Below, piece after piece: positions 1-9,193 of a stretch of DNA of 44,179 nucleotides (position 1 is its first letter; every line of letters starts with the position of its first letter). The notes under the pieces are model-generated. The model had not been told where the DNA came from. It was given only the letters and a program-made list of their open reading frames with translations, and ran no database searches. The stretch comes from Psychrobacter urativorans (GTDB lineage Bacteria > Pseudomonadota > Gammaproteobacteria > Pseudomonadales > Moraxellaceae). Where the stretch lies: the NCBI RefSeq assembly GCF_904846695.1, contig NZ_CAJHBR010000022.1:1-44179 (forward strand). Reading direction: 5' to 3'. Both the position numbers and the translations under genes were made by a program.

Positions 1-114
1 ATTTGGGGCTATTATCAGTCAGTGAGACCACACCGTTTTAATGACTATTTAACACCGCTAGAAAAAGAGAAACGCTACTTCAACAAAAACCTCTTATCAG
101 GTGTCCTAAATTAG
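1..114 (+). pseudogene. IS3-family transposase (OrfB), C-terminal end only
   Basis: Frame 1 is open from the first base and ends at TAG 112-114. It reads as the last 37 residues of an IS3-type DDE transposase, with the typical tail YYQSVRPHRFNDYLTPLEKE followed by a short basic stretch. The rest of the gene lies outside the window, so it may be intact there. An element with a matching terminus starts at the other end of the window and begins its OrfA at 44118. The family call rests on the recognisable tail and the terminal repeats; the subgroup cannot be fixed. Confidence 0.8.
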
Positions 115-124
115 TTGACCACTA
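1..124 (+). mobile_element. IS3-family insertion sequence, right end
   Basis: The right terminus follows the transposase stop. Read on the minus strand, the end is TAGTGGTCAACTAATTTAGG and then ACACCTGATAAG. It pairs with the left end of the element at the far side of the window (TAGTGGCATAATAAAATTGG then ACAGCTGCTAAG), sharing TAGTGG, GGACA and CTG-TAAG at the same spacing. The exact outer base is uncertain by a few nucleotides, at about 121 to 126. The element abuts the 3' side of the nhaC-like gene. Confidence 0.75.
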
Positions 125-1036
125 TACACCGACTTCGCCTAGCTCTAAGCTTTCGGCAGGAGTATAGCCGTTAAACATGTAGCTGCCTAATTGTCCAATA
201 CTAGGAGTGCTATGAAAGTAGGTAATGATTAAAGCGCTAGCGATGGTGTAAATGATGGTATAGATAGCATTTACTCGGCATAACGCTAACACCATCAATA
301 CAACAAATGGTAGTACTGAATAAGCATGTACTAAGCCGCTATCAAGCAGCTGCGACTGCAACAGGGTAACTTGAGCTAAATCGCCGCTACCCGCCTGCCC
401 AGAGAAGAACCAAAACAGCCCCGCAGTAATGAGCCACGCAGGTACCGTGGTATACATCATATTACTAATATGCTCAAACAAATCAATGCCCACAACAGAA
501 GAAGCAAGGGTACAAGTATCTGATAGTGGGGACATTTTATCAGCAAAGAATGCGCCTGAGACGATAGCACCTGCAGCAATAGCGACGTTGGCATCAAAGG
601 CATTACTCATCCCAATAAAGGCCACACCTATCGTCGCTGCCGTGGTCAAACTACTGCCCAGCGCCACCCCAATAATAGAGGTCAAGACAAAGGCGGAGAT
701 ATAATAATACTGCGGAGATATTAGCTCAAAACCATAGTACATAATGGTGGGAATAGCGCCCGACATCATAAGAGCGGCGACCAGCAAGCCAATAAAGAAC
801 AATAGATAAATCGCACCGATACCACTGGAGACGCCTGAGGACATCTGCTCCTGCATCTTCTCAAAGCTTAAGCCCTTGAACATACCTAGGGCCAGCAAGA
901 CAGCAATAGCTAGCATCAATGATAGGTGTGGCACCCAGCCAAAGCCGATCATGGTAACCCCCATAATCGCGATGACAACGCTAGCAACGATAAAGGCTAC
1001 CTTAGCAGATAGCTCGGTAAGTACTTGTGGAGGCAT
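122..1036 (-). pseudogene. nhaC: NhaC-type Na+/H+ antiporter, 3' end cut by IS
   Basis: The 304-residue product is a polytopic membrane protein of the NhaC family, which exchanges cytoplasmic Na+ for H+. Typical NhaC segments are visible, including GVALGSSLTTAATIG, GAIVSGAFFADKMSPLSDTC and a series of hydrophobic helices. Family members usually run to about 450-500 residues, and this one stops at GEVGV exactly where the IS terminus begins. The stop codon (122-124) lies at or inside the IS boundary. An AAGGAT ribosome site precedes the ATG. The protein has lost its last third and is probably inactive. An alternative is that the gene continues on the other side of the IS. Confidence 0.8.
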
Positions 1037-1094
1037 AACACATCCTTATGTTGCCAATTTGATTTAGATTTTTAAAGGTTTTATTGAGTTGTTG

Positions 1095-1436
1095 TTATTT
1101 ATCGAGCAACTTGTCGGTTTTTGCTGCCATGATAAAGTCATTACTATGTAGGCCTTTGATACTGTGCGACCACCAAGTAACGGTAACCTTGCCCCATTCC
1201 ACCAAAATTCCAGGGTGATGCCCTTGCGCTTCGGCAACCTCTGCCAGTTGATTGGCAAATGCCATAGCCTTAACGAAGTTCTTGAACTTATATTCACGCT
1301 GCAACTGATTGATGCCATCAACATTAATCAATGACCAATCAGGAATCTGTTGTAACAGCTCGCTTGCCTCTGCAGCGCTGACTGTTGGTGCACCGATACG
1401 GCAGACTTCACAGCTAGATTGTGATAACTCGGTCAT
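1095..1436 (-). CDS. phhB: Pterin-4a-carbinolamine dehydratase
   Basis: The 113-residue product dehydrates 4a-hydroxytetrahydropterin, recycling the cofactor used by phenylalanine hydroxylase. The family signature is present: the HHP triad at residues 73-75 and the following [16 protein letters not shown] segment, with a further conserved His at 91. The length is normal for bacterial PhhB. The gene lies 93 bp downstream of phhA on the same strand, the usual phhA-phhB pairing, and is probably co-transcribed with it. A frame-shifted open frame over the same DNA is a shadow. Confidence 0.95.
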   Translation of the reverse strand: MTELSQSSCEVCRIGAPTVSAAEASELLQQIPDWSLINVDGINQLQREYKFKNFVKAMAFANQLAEVAEAQGHHPGILVEWGKVTVTWWSHSIKGLHSNDFIMAAKTDKLLDK

Positions 1437-1529
1437 GGTATTCTCCTATAATTATTTTGGATTGTGCTAGATTGTTTTAATTTAAGCTGATCTAATTTAT
1501 TAAATGGTTTGATCTATCCAATAAACTAT

Positions 1530-2429
1530 CTAGGCATTCTTTGTTGGGTAGGTAGGCTCAAATAGACCTAGTGACAAGGCTTTTTTGACCACACTCATGA
1601 TGTCACTATCGACGATGTCAAATAAAGTGTCTAGATGATCAATAGCATAGTAAATAGGCTGAATTTGATCTATACGATAAGGGGTGCGTAAGACATCGAG
1701 CAAATCAAACTCTCGGCACTCTGGTTGATGTTGGGGCTCATCGCTTAGCGCATATATGGTCTCAGAGGGTGAGCTTAATATACCGCCGCCATAAATCCTA
1801 CGCGACGCCTTACCTTGGTCACCGCTCTGCCCGACCAAGCCAAACTCAATGGTAAACCAGTACAACCGCGCCAGACACATGCGCTCTTCTTTACTAGCAT
1901 TCAACCCCAGCTTGCCATAAGTCTCGTTAAAAGCGGCAAAAGCAGGATGAGTAAGCAGCGGACAGTGGCCTACGATTTCATGGAAAATATCAGGCTCTTC
2001 AATATAGTTCATATCCTCAGAGCGCCGGATAAAAGTGGCTACCGGAAAGCGTTTATTTGCTAAGAGTTTAAAAAACTTACCGAAGCTAATCAATGCAGGC
2101 ACAGCGGCAGTCTGCCAACCTGTGGCGTCTTGTAGTACCGCGTCGATATCATAAAGTTGTGGGATTTGGGTGGTAGGGAGGTTTAGTTTGTCCAGCCCTA
2201 TTAGATACTCTGAGCAGGCGCGATTGGGTATTTGCTTGGCTTGACCCTCAAGCAGCGTTTGCCATATGGCGTGCTCGTCGTCACTATAATCAATGTGACC
2301 ATTGACATCAATTTGATGTGATATATAGGGTTGCTTTTCATTATTAATTTGGTCGCTGCTAGTCTTGTTGCTGTTAGTCTTGCCATTATTAGAATTGGGG
2401 CTTTGAATATTAGAAGCTGTGCGTTCCAT
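1530..2429 (-). CDS. phhA: Phenylalanine 4-monooxygenase (phenylalanine hydroxylase)
   Basis: This enzyme hydroxylates phenylalanine to tyrosine with tetrahydropterin and O2. The non-heme iron triad is visible as His150 and His155 in the HEIVGH motif plus Glu195 in WFTIEFGL. The catalytic domain spans roughly residues 50-285. The first 30 or so residues are an unusual Asn/Ser/Lys-rich low-complexity extension, so the true start could be slightly downstream, although the ATG at 2429 is the only one clearly ahead of the folded part. The gene precedes phhB and follows hpd on the same strand, which places it at the entry of the phenylalanine/tyrosine degradation pathway. Confidence 0.96.
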   Translation of the reverse strand: MERTASNIQSPNSNNGKTNSNKTSSDQINNEKQPYISHQIDVNGHIDYSDDEHAIWQTLLEGQAKQIPNRACSEYLIGLDKLNLPTTQIPQLYDIDAVLQDATGWQTAAVPALISFGKFFKLLANKRFPVATFIRRSEDMNYIEEPDIFHEIVGHCPLLTHPAFAAFNETYGKLGLNASKEERMCLARLYWFTIEFGLVGQSGDQGKASRRIYGGGILSSPSETIYALSDEPQHQPECREFDLLDVLRTPYRIDQIQPIYYAIDHLDTLFDIVDSDIMSVVKKALSLGLFEPTYPTKNA

Positions 2430-2729
2430 GCCTACTGTCCTTCTGAAGTCAATTCGCTATAGTTGGTACTGTGCTATCCTCGCTACAGGTATTGATGCTA
2501 ATGTCTTCACTAGAGTTATTGGTGGTAGTTTTATATTGAACTCATTGTTATCTTAAATTTTTACAGTCATTCATGACTGATTCTTTATTAGCAACATTTT
2601 ATGAATGCTGTCTTATTATTGATGTTCGATTGCTGGAATCTCAATAAAGATACCTTGCTATTCATAGTGGCAGGACAAAATCCTTGCTGTCCTGCCGGTT
2701 ACTGACTGATCTATTTACTGTATTACTGT
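2430..2729. other. Intergenic region between hpd and phhA with a strong hairpin
   Basis: No gene is seen here. The stretch separates the end of hpd from the start of phhA on the minus strand and presumably holds the phhAB promoter. A perfect 9-bp inverted repeat (GGCAGGACA 2669-2677, TGTCCTGCC 2688-2696, 10-nt loop) lies just past the hpd stop. Neither strand has a run of T directly after it, so it is not a textbook terminator; it could stabilise the hpd mRNA end or act as a weak terminator. Confidence 0.6.
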
Positions 2730-3833
2730 TTAGATCTCTGTAGTGCTTTCAACTTCACCAATAACTCCGCGGCTAATTTGATCCCGTTCTATCGATTCAA
2801 ATAGCGCCTTAAAGTTACCTTCACCGAAGCCATCTTCATAATCACCTTTACGCTGAATGAATTCAAAGAATACGGGGCTACCCAAAATGGTCTCAGAGAA
2901 AATTTGTAGTAGCAGACGCGGTGTACCGCCTTCGGTTGTCCCATCTAGCAAGATACCACGCATCTGTAGGTCAGAGATATTCTCACCATGACCCGGTAAA
3001 CGCTCATCAAGCATTTTATAATAAGTATCTATTGGCGCAGTCATTAACGGAATACCTGCCGCTTTAAGTTTATCGATACTGGCAAATAAATCATCACTTG
3101 CTAAGGCAATATGCTGAATACCTTCACCGTTAAAGTGCATTAAATACTCTTCGATTTGTCCACCGCCTTGCTTAGATTCTTCATTTAGTGGAATACGAAT
3201 CTTGCCATCAGGAGCAGTCATTGCTTTGCTGGTCAAGCCGGTATGTTCACCTTTGATATCAAAAAAGCGAATTTCGCGGAAATTAAATATGCGCTCATAA
3301 AAGCTTGCCCAATAAGCCATGCGACCACGGTAAACGTTATGCGTTAAGTGATCGATAACTTTAAAACCATGACCCACAGGGTACTTGTCTACTTCTGGAA
3401 GAAACTCAAAATCGACGTCATAAATAGATTTACCGTCTTCAAAACGATCAATCAAATAGATAAGTGAGCCGCCGATACCTTTGATAGCTGGTAGTCTAAG
3501 CTCCATTACCCCAGTTGGTACGTCTACTGGCTGCGCACCGTTCTCAATTGCTAACTCGTAAGCTTTCTTGGCATCTTTGACACGAAATCCCATGCTAGTC
3601 GCCCCTGCTCCATGCTCTTCAACAAAATAGCTGGCTGGGCTCTTGGGTTCACGGTTTAGTATGAGGTTAATGTCACCTTGACGGTATAGAGCGACATCTT
3701 TAGATCTATGATTGGCAACATGAGCAAAGCCCAGCTGCTCAAAAAGTGCGGATACCGCTTCAGGTTTAGGTGAGGCGAATTCAACAAAATCAAACCCGTT
3801 TAGTCCCATTGGGTTTTCAAATAAATCTGCCAT
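2730..3833 (-). CDS. hpd: 4-hydroxyphenylpyruvate dioxygenase
   Basis: This enzyme converts 4-hydroxyphenylpyruvate to homogentisate. I place the start at the ATG at 3833 ([13 protein letters not shown], as in Pseudomonas Hpd). AAGGA on the coding strand lies 8 nt ahead of it, while the ATG at 3839 is too close to that site and a more upstream ATG at 3854 lacks one. This gives 367 residues, the usual length. The Fe(II) ligands are His162 (in [12 protein letters not shown]), His241 (in [11 protein letters not shown]) and Glu324 (in [11 protein letters not shown]). The C-terminal [15 protein letters not shown] gate helix is present. A LysR regulator is transcribed divergently. Confidence 0.97.
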   Translation of the reverse strand: MADLFENPMGLNGFDFVEFASPKPEAVSALFEQLGFAHVANHRSKDVALYRQGDINLILNREPKSPASYFVEEHGAGATSMGFRVKDAKKAYELAIENGAQPVDVPTGVMELRLPAIKGIGGSLIYLIDRFEDGKSIYDVDFEFLPEVDKYPVGHGFKVIDHLTHNVYRGRMAYWASFYERIFNFREIRFFDIKGEHTGLTSKAMTAPDGKIRIPLNEESKQGGGQIEEYLMHFNGEGIQHIALASDDLFASIDKLKAAGIPLMTAPIDTYYKMLDERLPGHGENISDLQMRGILLDGTTEGGTPRLLLQIFSETILGSPVFFEFIQRKGDYEDGFGEGNFKALFESIERDQISRGVIGEVESTTEI

Positions 3834-3992
3834 TGTCATTATCCTTAATTTCAATTGGTGGTATAAAAACGATAAAAATATAATGCTAAAAAATAGCGGT
3901 AATCAATAATTCTTATTGACGATGCATTTATATTAGATTAGCTTGATTTATAAGACTAATTGTATTTAATGATTTATTTATCAGGTTTCCTT

Positions 3993-4922
3993 ATGAATGT
4001 GAGTATTCGTCAGTTAGATGCATTTATCAAAGTCGCTGACAACGGCAGCTTCACTCGTGCCAGTGAGCAGATGCATTTGACCCAGTCTGCGGTCAGCGGA
4101 TTGATTAAAGAGTTAGAGAGCAACCTTGAGATCGTATTGTTTGATCGCACTACTCGGCAGCTGTCGTTATCTACGGTGGGGCGAAATCTGCTGCCACAAG
4201 CTCGTAGAGTCCTCAACGAAATGCACTTGTTTGTCAATGAAGCGAGCAGCTTGACCAGCTTGGCCCAAGGTCAAGTACGTTTGGCGGTATCACAATTTGC
4301 CGCCTCATCCATGCCGGCAGTGGTGGCGCAATTTACTAAAGCGTACCCTGACATTAGCGTGTCATTATTAGATTGCTCAGCAGAGAATGTGCTGGAGTAC
4401 ATCCAGAACATTGAGGTAGATTTGGGCGTAGGCGTAGAGCTCAGTTATATGGAGGCGGACGATGACATCAGCGCCGACTTGTTATATCAGTTGCCTTTTT
4501 GTGTGGTGATGCCTGATGATCATGAACTGGCTAAGCAAAGCGAGATCACTTGGCAGCAGCTCCTAGGTACTCCGCTGATTACTCTAAATGGTCCCATTAA
4601 CGAGCAAGTAACGGCGGAACTGGAGGAAGCCGTTGCTAATCACATACAGCAAGCGCGCTATAAAGTGAACTTTATGTCCACAGCCCTTGAGATGACTCGT
4701 CAAGGCTTTGGCATCACCTTATGCCTACCCTATATGCCTGAGGTTATCGATTGGGTAAGCGCCAATGGGTTACAAATGCGGCCGCTAGCACAACCTGTTA
4801 AAATGCGCCGATTCTTTATCTATCAGCGCTCATCTCGAGGGCTGTCGCCTGCTAGTATTGTCTTTAAACAGTTTTTACAAACCTATTTTCACAGCTATTT
4901 CAATGATTTACAGAGTTTTTGA
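3993..4922 (+). CDS. LysR-family transcriptional regulator, divergent from hpd
   Basis: The start ATG at 3993 gives 309 residues beginning MNVSIRQLDAFIKVADNGSF, where LysR proteins normally start. An AGG lies 7 nt upstream, and more upstream starts would add an atypical hydrophobic leader. The winged helix-turn-helix spans about residues 18-42 (FTRASEQMHLTQSAVSGLIK). The rest matches the periplasmic-binding-protein-like effector domain. The gene diverges from hpd across about 160 bp, so control of hpd and perhaps phhAB is a fair inference. The effector is unknown; an aromatic keto acid or amino acid would fit. Confidence 0.85.
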   Translation: MNVSIRQLDAFIKVADNGSFTRASEQMHLTQSAVSGLIKELESNLEIVLFDRTTRQLSLSTVGRNLLPQARRVLNEMHLFVNEASSLTSLAQGQVRLAVSQFAASSMPAVVAQFTKAYPDISVSLLDCSAENVLEYIQNIEVDLGVGVELSYMEADDDISADLLYQLPFCVVMPDDHELAKQSEITWQQLLGTPLITLNGPINEQVTAELEEAVANHIQQARYKVNFMSTALEMTRQGFGITLCLPYMPEVIDWVSANGLQMRPLAQPVKMRRFFIYQRSSRGLSPASIVFKQFLQTYFHSYFNDLQSF

Positions 4923-5277
4923 GAGGGCTTTGAAGCATGCTTTAAGAGCTAAATGAGCGAAGTAATGCTTGTAGGAGAATCTAACGCTGAGTGAATAATT
5001 AAACGGGTCTAAGCCTTTTTGGCGGCTTTGGCCCCTTAAAAATAGACGCTGATGTCGAAGTAGGCACTTACTGTTAATATAACAAAGCCACGAGTAGTGT
5101 CAGATTGCATGACAAGATCAGCTTTCTTAAAAAGCTAAGGTAGAACAGCCTTGTTTACTCTTTGCTCTACTAAGCTATAGATCATCAGTGCCTCTGCATT
5201 AAGCAGTTGATGAGCGTATTATGCTCAAAAGGGCAGCTGGCTTTGCAAAACGATAGTCTTACAAACAGCTTAATCTT
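4923..5277. other. Intergenic stretch without a recognised gene
   Basis: Between the LysR gene and the terminator at 5278 I see no convincing open frame, RNA gene or relic. Short self-complementary bits occur near 5013-5032 (AAGCC/GGCTT) but nothing regular. Confidence 0.5.
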
Positions 5278-5315
5278 AATAGCAAAAACCACCTATAAAG
5301 GTGGTTTTTGCTATT
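5278..5315. terminator. Strong bidirectional intrinsic terminator
   Basis: A perfect 16-bp stem (AATAGCAAAAACCACC 5278-5293 and GGTGGTTTTTGCTATT 5300-5315) encloses the 6-nt loop TATAAA. The A/T runs within the stem give a U tract in either direction. It lies between the convergent LysR gene (plus) and the yjiH-like gene (minus), so it can serve both. Confidence 0.85.
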
Positions 5316-5405
5316 AATTTTCTGTCCACATATAGTGTCGATAACTTTAAGAAAATCCCATTAAAAAGAATTCTGTTACAAAGATAAATTTAAATTTTGA
5401 TATTA

Positions 5406-6818
5406 TCAAAAAATAACATGAGCACATAATGCAATAATCGGTAATGAAATAATGGTTCTTAATAAAAATATTATTAATAACTGAAAAAAGCTAACTGGAA
5501 TTTTTGTTCCTAAAATCAATCCGCCTACTTCTGACATATAGATCAGCTGAGAAACTGACAAGCAAGCTATTACAAATCGGGTTAACTCTGATTCTATTGA
5601 AGAGCCGATGATAGCAGGTAAAAACATATCTGCAAAACCCACCATGATGGTTTTTGACATTTCTTGCGCAAAAGGTATATTTAATAACTCTAGCAATGGA
5701 ATAAATGGCATGCCTAAGTAATCAAATACTGGGGTTTCTTCTGCAACGATCAAACCCATAGTGCCAATTGCCATAACTATAGGTAATATTCCAATCCACA
5801 TATCCAAAACATTTTTTGATCCGTCTTTTAAGAAAGAAGAAAAGCTTGGACTATCATCAGCTTTTTGCACCGCTTTATGTAAGCTGTAGGTAAATAATGT
5901 TTTTCCTTCAGGAATAGTTTCATGATCCTTATCATCATTTTCTACTATATAGGTATTTTCAATTTTAGATAAAGGGAACAGTTTTGGTAATATAAAAGCA
6001 CAAACAATGCCACATAATGCGACTACCCCAATCATATTGATAAAGTAATTTTCCAGCTTAACCTGAGAAATCACTACTAAACAAAATGTAATCGAAACTG
6101 CGGAAAAACTAGTAGCAATAACTGCCGCTTCTTTTTTAGTATAGAAGCCACCTTGTAATTGTTTATCAGTCAATAATACGCCAATAGTGCCGTCACCCAA
6201 CCATGAGGCTAAGCAATCTACAGATGATCTACCTGGTAAACCAAATAACGGTCGCATTACTTTACTTAATAAGACCCCAACAAACTCTAATAAGCCAAAA
6301 TCAAGTAGTAGCGGTAGCAATAATCCAGCTAAAAAAAACACAATAAAAAGTATTGGCATTAACTCATATAGTACTAACCCGCCACTACTATCTGAATATA
6401 TTACTTCATAAGAATATTTAAAATAGGTCACTATAACAAAAAACGCCCCTAGTATTCTGAGCGTAACCCAAGGCATTGTGACATTAAGTAAATTATTTAA
6501 AAATTTATTATTTAAAATAAACGAAGGTTTCATGATTTTGGTATATAAGGTAAAAACAAGAGTAACCATAATCGAAATTACCACCAATAGTGGCAAAAAG
6601 TCACTCATATAACCTTGTATATAATCCTTCATGACAGATATAGGAATGGCAAATCCTTCTGTATAGGATACAAACTTACCATCTACATAGGGAATGGGAA
6701 GTATAAAAATAATTAAACCCAGCATAGAGGGTATAAAAAATTTTAAAAACTGTTTTATACTTATATTAGTATTCGCACTGCTAACCACTTGATCCGAGGT
6801 ATTTAATTTAATATCCAT
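5406..6818 (-). CDS. YjiH-family membrane protein (nucleoside-recognition/Gate domain), candidate arginine or ornithine transporter
   Basis: The 470-residue product has about ten hydrophobic segments and two Gate-type repeats, one around FAVVSIT-like residues 195-250 (RSSVDCLASWLGDGTIGVLL, TKKEAAVIATSFSAVS) and one near the C-terminus (FADMFLPAIIGSSIES, CLSVSQLIYMSEVGG). This matches the YjiH family, whose substrates are poorly defined. It is the third gene in order after ornithine cyclodeaminase and arginase on the same strand, so uptake of arginine or exchange of ornithine is inferred from context only. The DNA is visibly more AT-rich than hpd or fahA on either side, which suggests separate acquisition. 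Confidence 0.8.
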   Translation of the reverse strand: MDIKLNTSDQVVSSANTNISIKQFLKFFIPSMLGLIIFILPIPYVDGKFVSYTEGFAIPISVMKDYIQGYMSDFLPLLVVISIMVTLVFTLYTKIMKPSFILNNKFLNNLLNVTMPWVTLRILGAFFVIVTYFKYSYEVIYSDSSGGLVLYELMPILFIVFFLAGLLLPLLLDFGLLEFVGVLLSKVMRPLFGLPGRSSVDCLASWLGDGTIGVLLTDKQLQGGFYTKKEAAVIATSFSAVSITFCLVVISQVKLENYFINMIGVVALCGIVCAFILPKLFPLSKIENTYIVENDDKDHETIPEGKTLFTYSLHKAVQKADDSPSFSSFLKDGSKNVLDMWIGILPIVMAIGTMGLIVAEETPVFDYLGMPFIPLLELLNIPFAQEMSKTIMVGFADMFLPAIIGSSIESELTRFVIACLSVSQLIYMSEVGGLILGTKIPVSFFQLLIIFLLRTIISLPIIALCAHVIF

Positions 6819-6845
6819 ATTATTTTACTCGCAGTCCCTTTTTAA

Positions 6846-6882
6846 CCAACATAAAAATTTATATAATAAATTTTTATGTTGG
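6846..6882. repeat. Perfect 16-bp inverted repeat between arginase and yjiH-like genes
   Basis: The arms CCAACATAAAAATTTA (6846-6861) and TAAATTTTTATGTTGG (6867-6882) are exact complements around a 5-nt loop. The repeat lies in the 94-bp gap between two co-directional minus-strand genes. There is no T run after the stem in the direction of transcription, so it may be an mRNA stability or attenuation element, or a weak terminator, rather than a standard terminator. Confidence 0.75.
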
Positions 6883-6912
6883 ATGTTTTAGCTCCATTTT
6901 AGGTATTTTGTA

Positions 6913-7872
6913 CTAATAATTATTTAAAAGAGACTGGGTGACTTTTTCTAAAATTTTAAATATTCTAGTTGAATCGTCTTTTGAATTATTATAAAGGGGA
7001 TTAATTTCTGCCATTTCCCAACAGCATACTTTCTCATTTTTAATTAATTCTATATTGAGTTGCATTGCTTGCTCATAGGAAAGGCCATTCTTTGCAGGAG
7101 TGCCTGTTCCTGGAACATATAAAGGATCAACACTATCAACATCGAATGAGACATAAATATGATCACAGTATTCCAGTTTTTTGAAGATTTCCTCTACTGT
7201 AGAACTAATGCCTTTTTGAGTTATTTCAGCAACTGAATATAAGGGGATTTTATGTTTTTTAATTAAGGCCATCTCCTCTTCTTGGTAATCTCTAACGGCA
7301 CAAAAAACTATATTCTCCGGTTTGATTGATGGTTCATCAGAAGCTAGAAACTTTAATTTCTCCCAGTACTGTTTTTCTTTTTCGGAGAGCTCATTGCGCT
7401 TACATTCCAAATTGTCAATGGCACAAGCCATTGCCAAAGGCATCCCATGCATATTCCCTGACCCACTGGTATAGGGTGAATGAAAATCAGCATGGGCATC
7501 TATATAAACCACACCAATTTCAGAATCAGGGTGCGCCATCTTAAGACCATGCATAGTTCCTGCACAACTAGAATGATCTCCAGCTAAGATAATTGGAAAC
7601 TTATTCTGATTTCTTATATCTTTCACTTTATGGGCTAGCTTAGATATGATCGGTTCAATCACATCAGCATATTTTGCATGCAAAAATTGTGACTCTCCTT
7701 CATGATTACTATCATCTTCAATACTTTCGAGTTGCAATTTTTCAAAATAATCTGCATTGAGTTCTTTTGATGACGCTTTTAATGCCTCGATACCTAGAGA
7801 GGCACCTTTTTTATACCCTGCAATATCTGAATAAACTTCTACTATTGTTATGTTTTTCATCAAATCAGTCAT
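6913..7872 (-). CDS. rocF: Arginase
   Basis: Arginase hydrolyses L-arginine to ornithine and urea with a two-manganese site. The ligands are visible: His100 (AGDHSSCAGT), Asp125, His127 and Asp129 (YIDAHADFHSP), and Asp244 and Asp246 (SFDVDSVDPLYVPGTGTPA). The substrate loop SGSGNMHGMPLA (residues 136-147) is of the true arginase type rather than agmatinase or formiminoglutamase. The length of 319 residues is normal. It lies between ornithine cyclodeaminase (upstream) and the yjiH-like gene (downstream), giving an arginine to ornithine to proline route. A start four codons downstream is possible. Confidence 0.93.
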   Translation of the reverse strand: MTDLMKNITIVEVYSDIAGYKKGASLGIEALKASSKELNADYFEKLQLESIEDDSNHEGESQFLHAKYADVIEPIISKLAHKVKDIRNQNKFPIILAGDHSSCAGTMHGLKMAHPDSEIGVVYIDAHADFHSPYTSGSGNMHGMPLAMACAIDNLECKRNELSEKEKQYWEKLKFLASDEPSIKPENIVFCAVRDYQEEEMALIKKHKIPLYSVAEITQKGISSTVEEIFKKLEYCDHIYVSFDVDSVDPLYVPGTGTPAKNGLSYEQAMQLNIELIKNEKVCCWEMAEINPLYNNSKDDSTRIFKILEKVTQSLLNNY

Positions 7873-7947
7873 TATTTTGTCTCTATTAAAGAAAATAAAT
7901 TTTTACATAGTTTGAGTTTAAAATTACATTCATCTTTTTTTATATGG

Positions 7948-9030
7948 TTACGACACAGCCATCGCTTCATTGGTTACTACGCTAGGTTCTTTCACTACCG
8001 AATATAGATTTTTAGGGTCAGCTTGCTGAGGTATCAAATCTAAAATTTCATATCCTTGTTGCTCTTTGATTAAGTCTCGTAAAAAGACTAAAGCGGTAAA
8101 GTCTTCTGATGCAAAACCAACGCCATCAAACACTACCAGATCATCAGCTGACTTTCGAGCTGGTACTTCGCCTTTCAAGATGCGATGGAATTCAGTCACA
8201 GGGAAGTCGCTTGATAATTTTTGAATCTCACCTTCAATGCGTGTCTGAGGTTCAAACTCCACAATCACATGATCTGCTCGCATTAATATATTGCTATCCA
8301 GCTCTGTCTTGCCCGGACAATCACCGCCTATCGCATTAATATAAACACCTTTTTCGATTATATCGTCTCGTAAAATAATGGCATTTGTTTTGTCAGCTGT
8401 ACAAGTAGTGATGATGTCTGCACCTAAAACAGCTTCCTCTAACGTGCGACAAACAATGACTTTCAAACCTGAGTCTGAAAGGTTATGAGCCGTTTTCTGC
8501 GACGCCGCTGAATCAATATCATACAAACGAACTTCGCAGATACCTATTATGGCTTTCATACCTAATGCTTGGAATTCAGACTGCGCTCCGTTCCCTATTA
8601 ATGCCAGTGTTTTAGCACCTTTTGGCGCACAATGTTTGGCCAACATAGCGGATGTAGCAGCAGTACGTAATGCCGTAAGGATACACATTTCTGTAAGCAA
8701 AATAGGATATCCGGTTTCAACATCAGACAAGATACCCATAGCCGCCACGGTCTGTAGATTGCGTTTGGTATTAATGGGATGACCATTTACATATTTACAA
8801 GCAAACATATCTCCATCACTTACTGGCATTAACTCTATAACACCGTTTTTGGAATGCGAAGCAAAGCGAGAAGACTTTTCAAATTGCTCCCAACGAAGGA
8901 AGTCTTGCTCTAAAGCATCTACTAGATCGGTAATACATTGCTCAATGCCATAATCATGAATCATTTTAGCCATCGCTTGTACACTAACGAATGGAACTCC
9001 TTGCTTGGGCGATACGATAAAATTCGACAT
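7948..9030 (-). CDS. ocd: Ornithine cyclodeaminase
   Basis: The 360-residue enzyme belongs to the ornithine cyclodeaminase/mu-crystallin family and would convert ornithine to proline and ammonia with bound NAD. The Rossmann segment (ALIGNGAQSEFQALGMKAI) is near residues 143-161. The catalytic block NAIGGDCPGKTELDSNIL with its conserved Asp is near 235-252, and RTAATSAMLAKH is upstream of these. An AGGAG ribosome site sits 6 nt before the ATG. It is first in the ocd-rocF-yjiH order and diverges from an Lrp-type regulator. Close length and motif agreement with true OCDs, plus the arginase neighbour, argue against an alanine or other amino-acid dehydrogenase role. Confidence 0.92.
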   Translation of the reverse strand: MSNFIVSPKQGVPFVSVQAMAKMIHDYGIEQCITDLVDALEQDFLRWEQFEKSSRFASHSKNGVIELMPVSDGDMFACKYVNGHPINTKRNLQTVAAMGILSDVETGYPILLTEMCILTALRTAATSAMLAKHCAPKGAKTLALIGNGAQSEFQALGMKAIIGICEVRLYDIDSAASQKTAHNLSDSGLKVIVCRTLEEAVLGADIITTCTADKTNAIILRDDIIEKGVYINAIGGDCPGKTELDSNILMRADHVIVEFEPQTRIEGEIQKLSSDFPVTEFHRILKGEVPARKSADDLVVFDGVGFASEDFTALVFLRDLIKEQQGYEILDLIPQQADPKNLYSVVKEPSVVTNEAMAVS

Positions 9031-9093
9031 ATTTTACTCCTAGACGGTCTTTGTGAACGATGTTAAATATCTTAGCAAGGCTGAGTGTTGGTT

Positions 9094-9138
9094 AAAATGC
9101 AAAAAAATTACTAAATAAGCACAATTATTTTGCATTTT
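9094..9138. promoter_or_regulatory. Putative Lrp/AsnC operator between ocd and its regulator
   Basis: AAAATGCAAAA (9094-9104) and TTTTGCATTTT (9128-9138) are perfect inverted 11-mers. With one mismatch the arms extend to 16 bp (9094-9109 and 9123-9138). The arm centres are about 34 bp apart, near three helical turns, as expected for a multimeric Lrp-family protein. The repeat lies in the 163-bp divergent region and could control both ocd-rocF-yjiH and the regulator itself. Confidence 0.65.
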
Positions 9139-9193
9139 GCTAACGCACACTGTACATTTTGATAAACACAACGCACAGTAGGTAAGAAATCTA

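Noticed and set aside
7673..7686. TTTTGCATGCAAAA, a perfect 14-bp palindrome resembling the Lrp-region motif
   Set aside because: It lies inside the conserved arginase coding sequence and has different spacing from the intergenic repeat, so chance is the simplest view.
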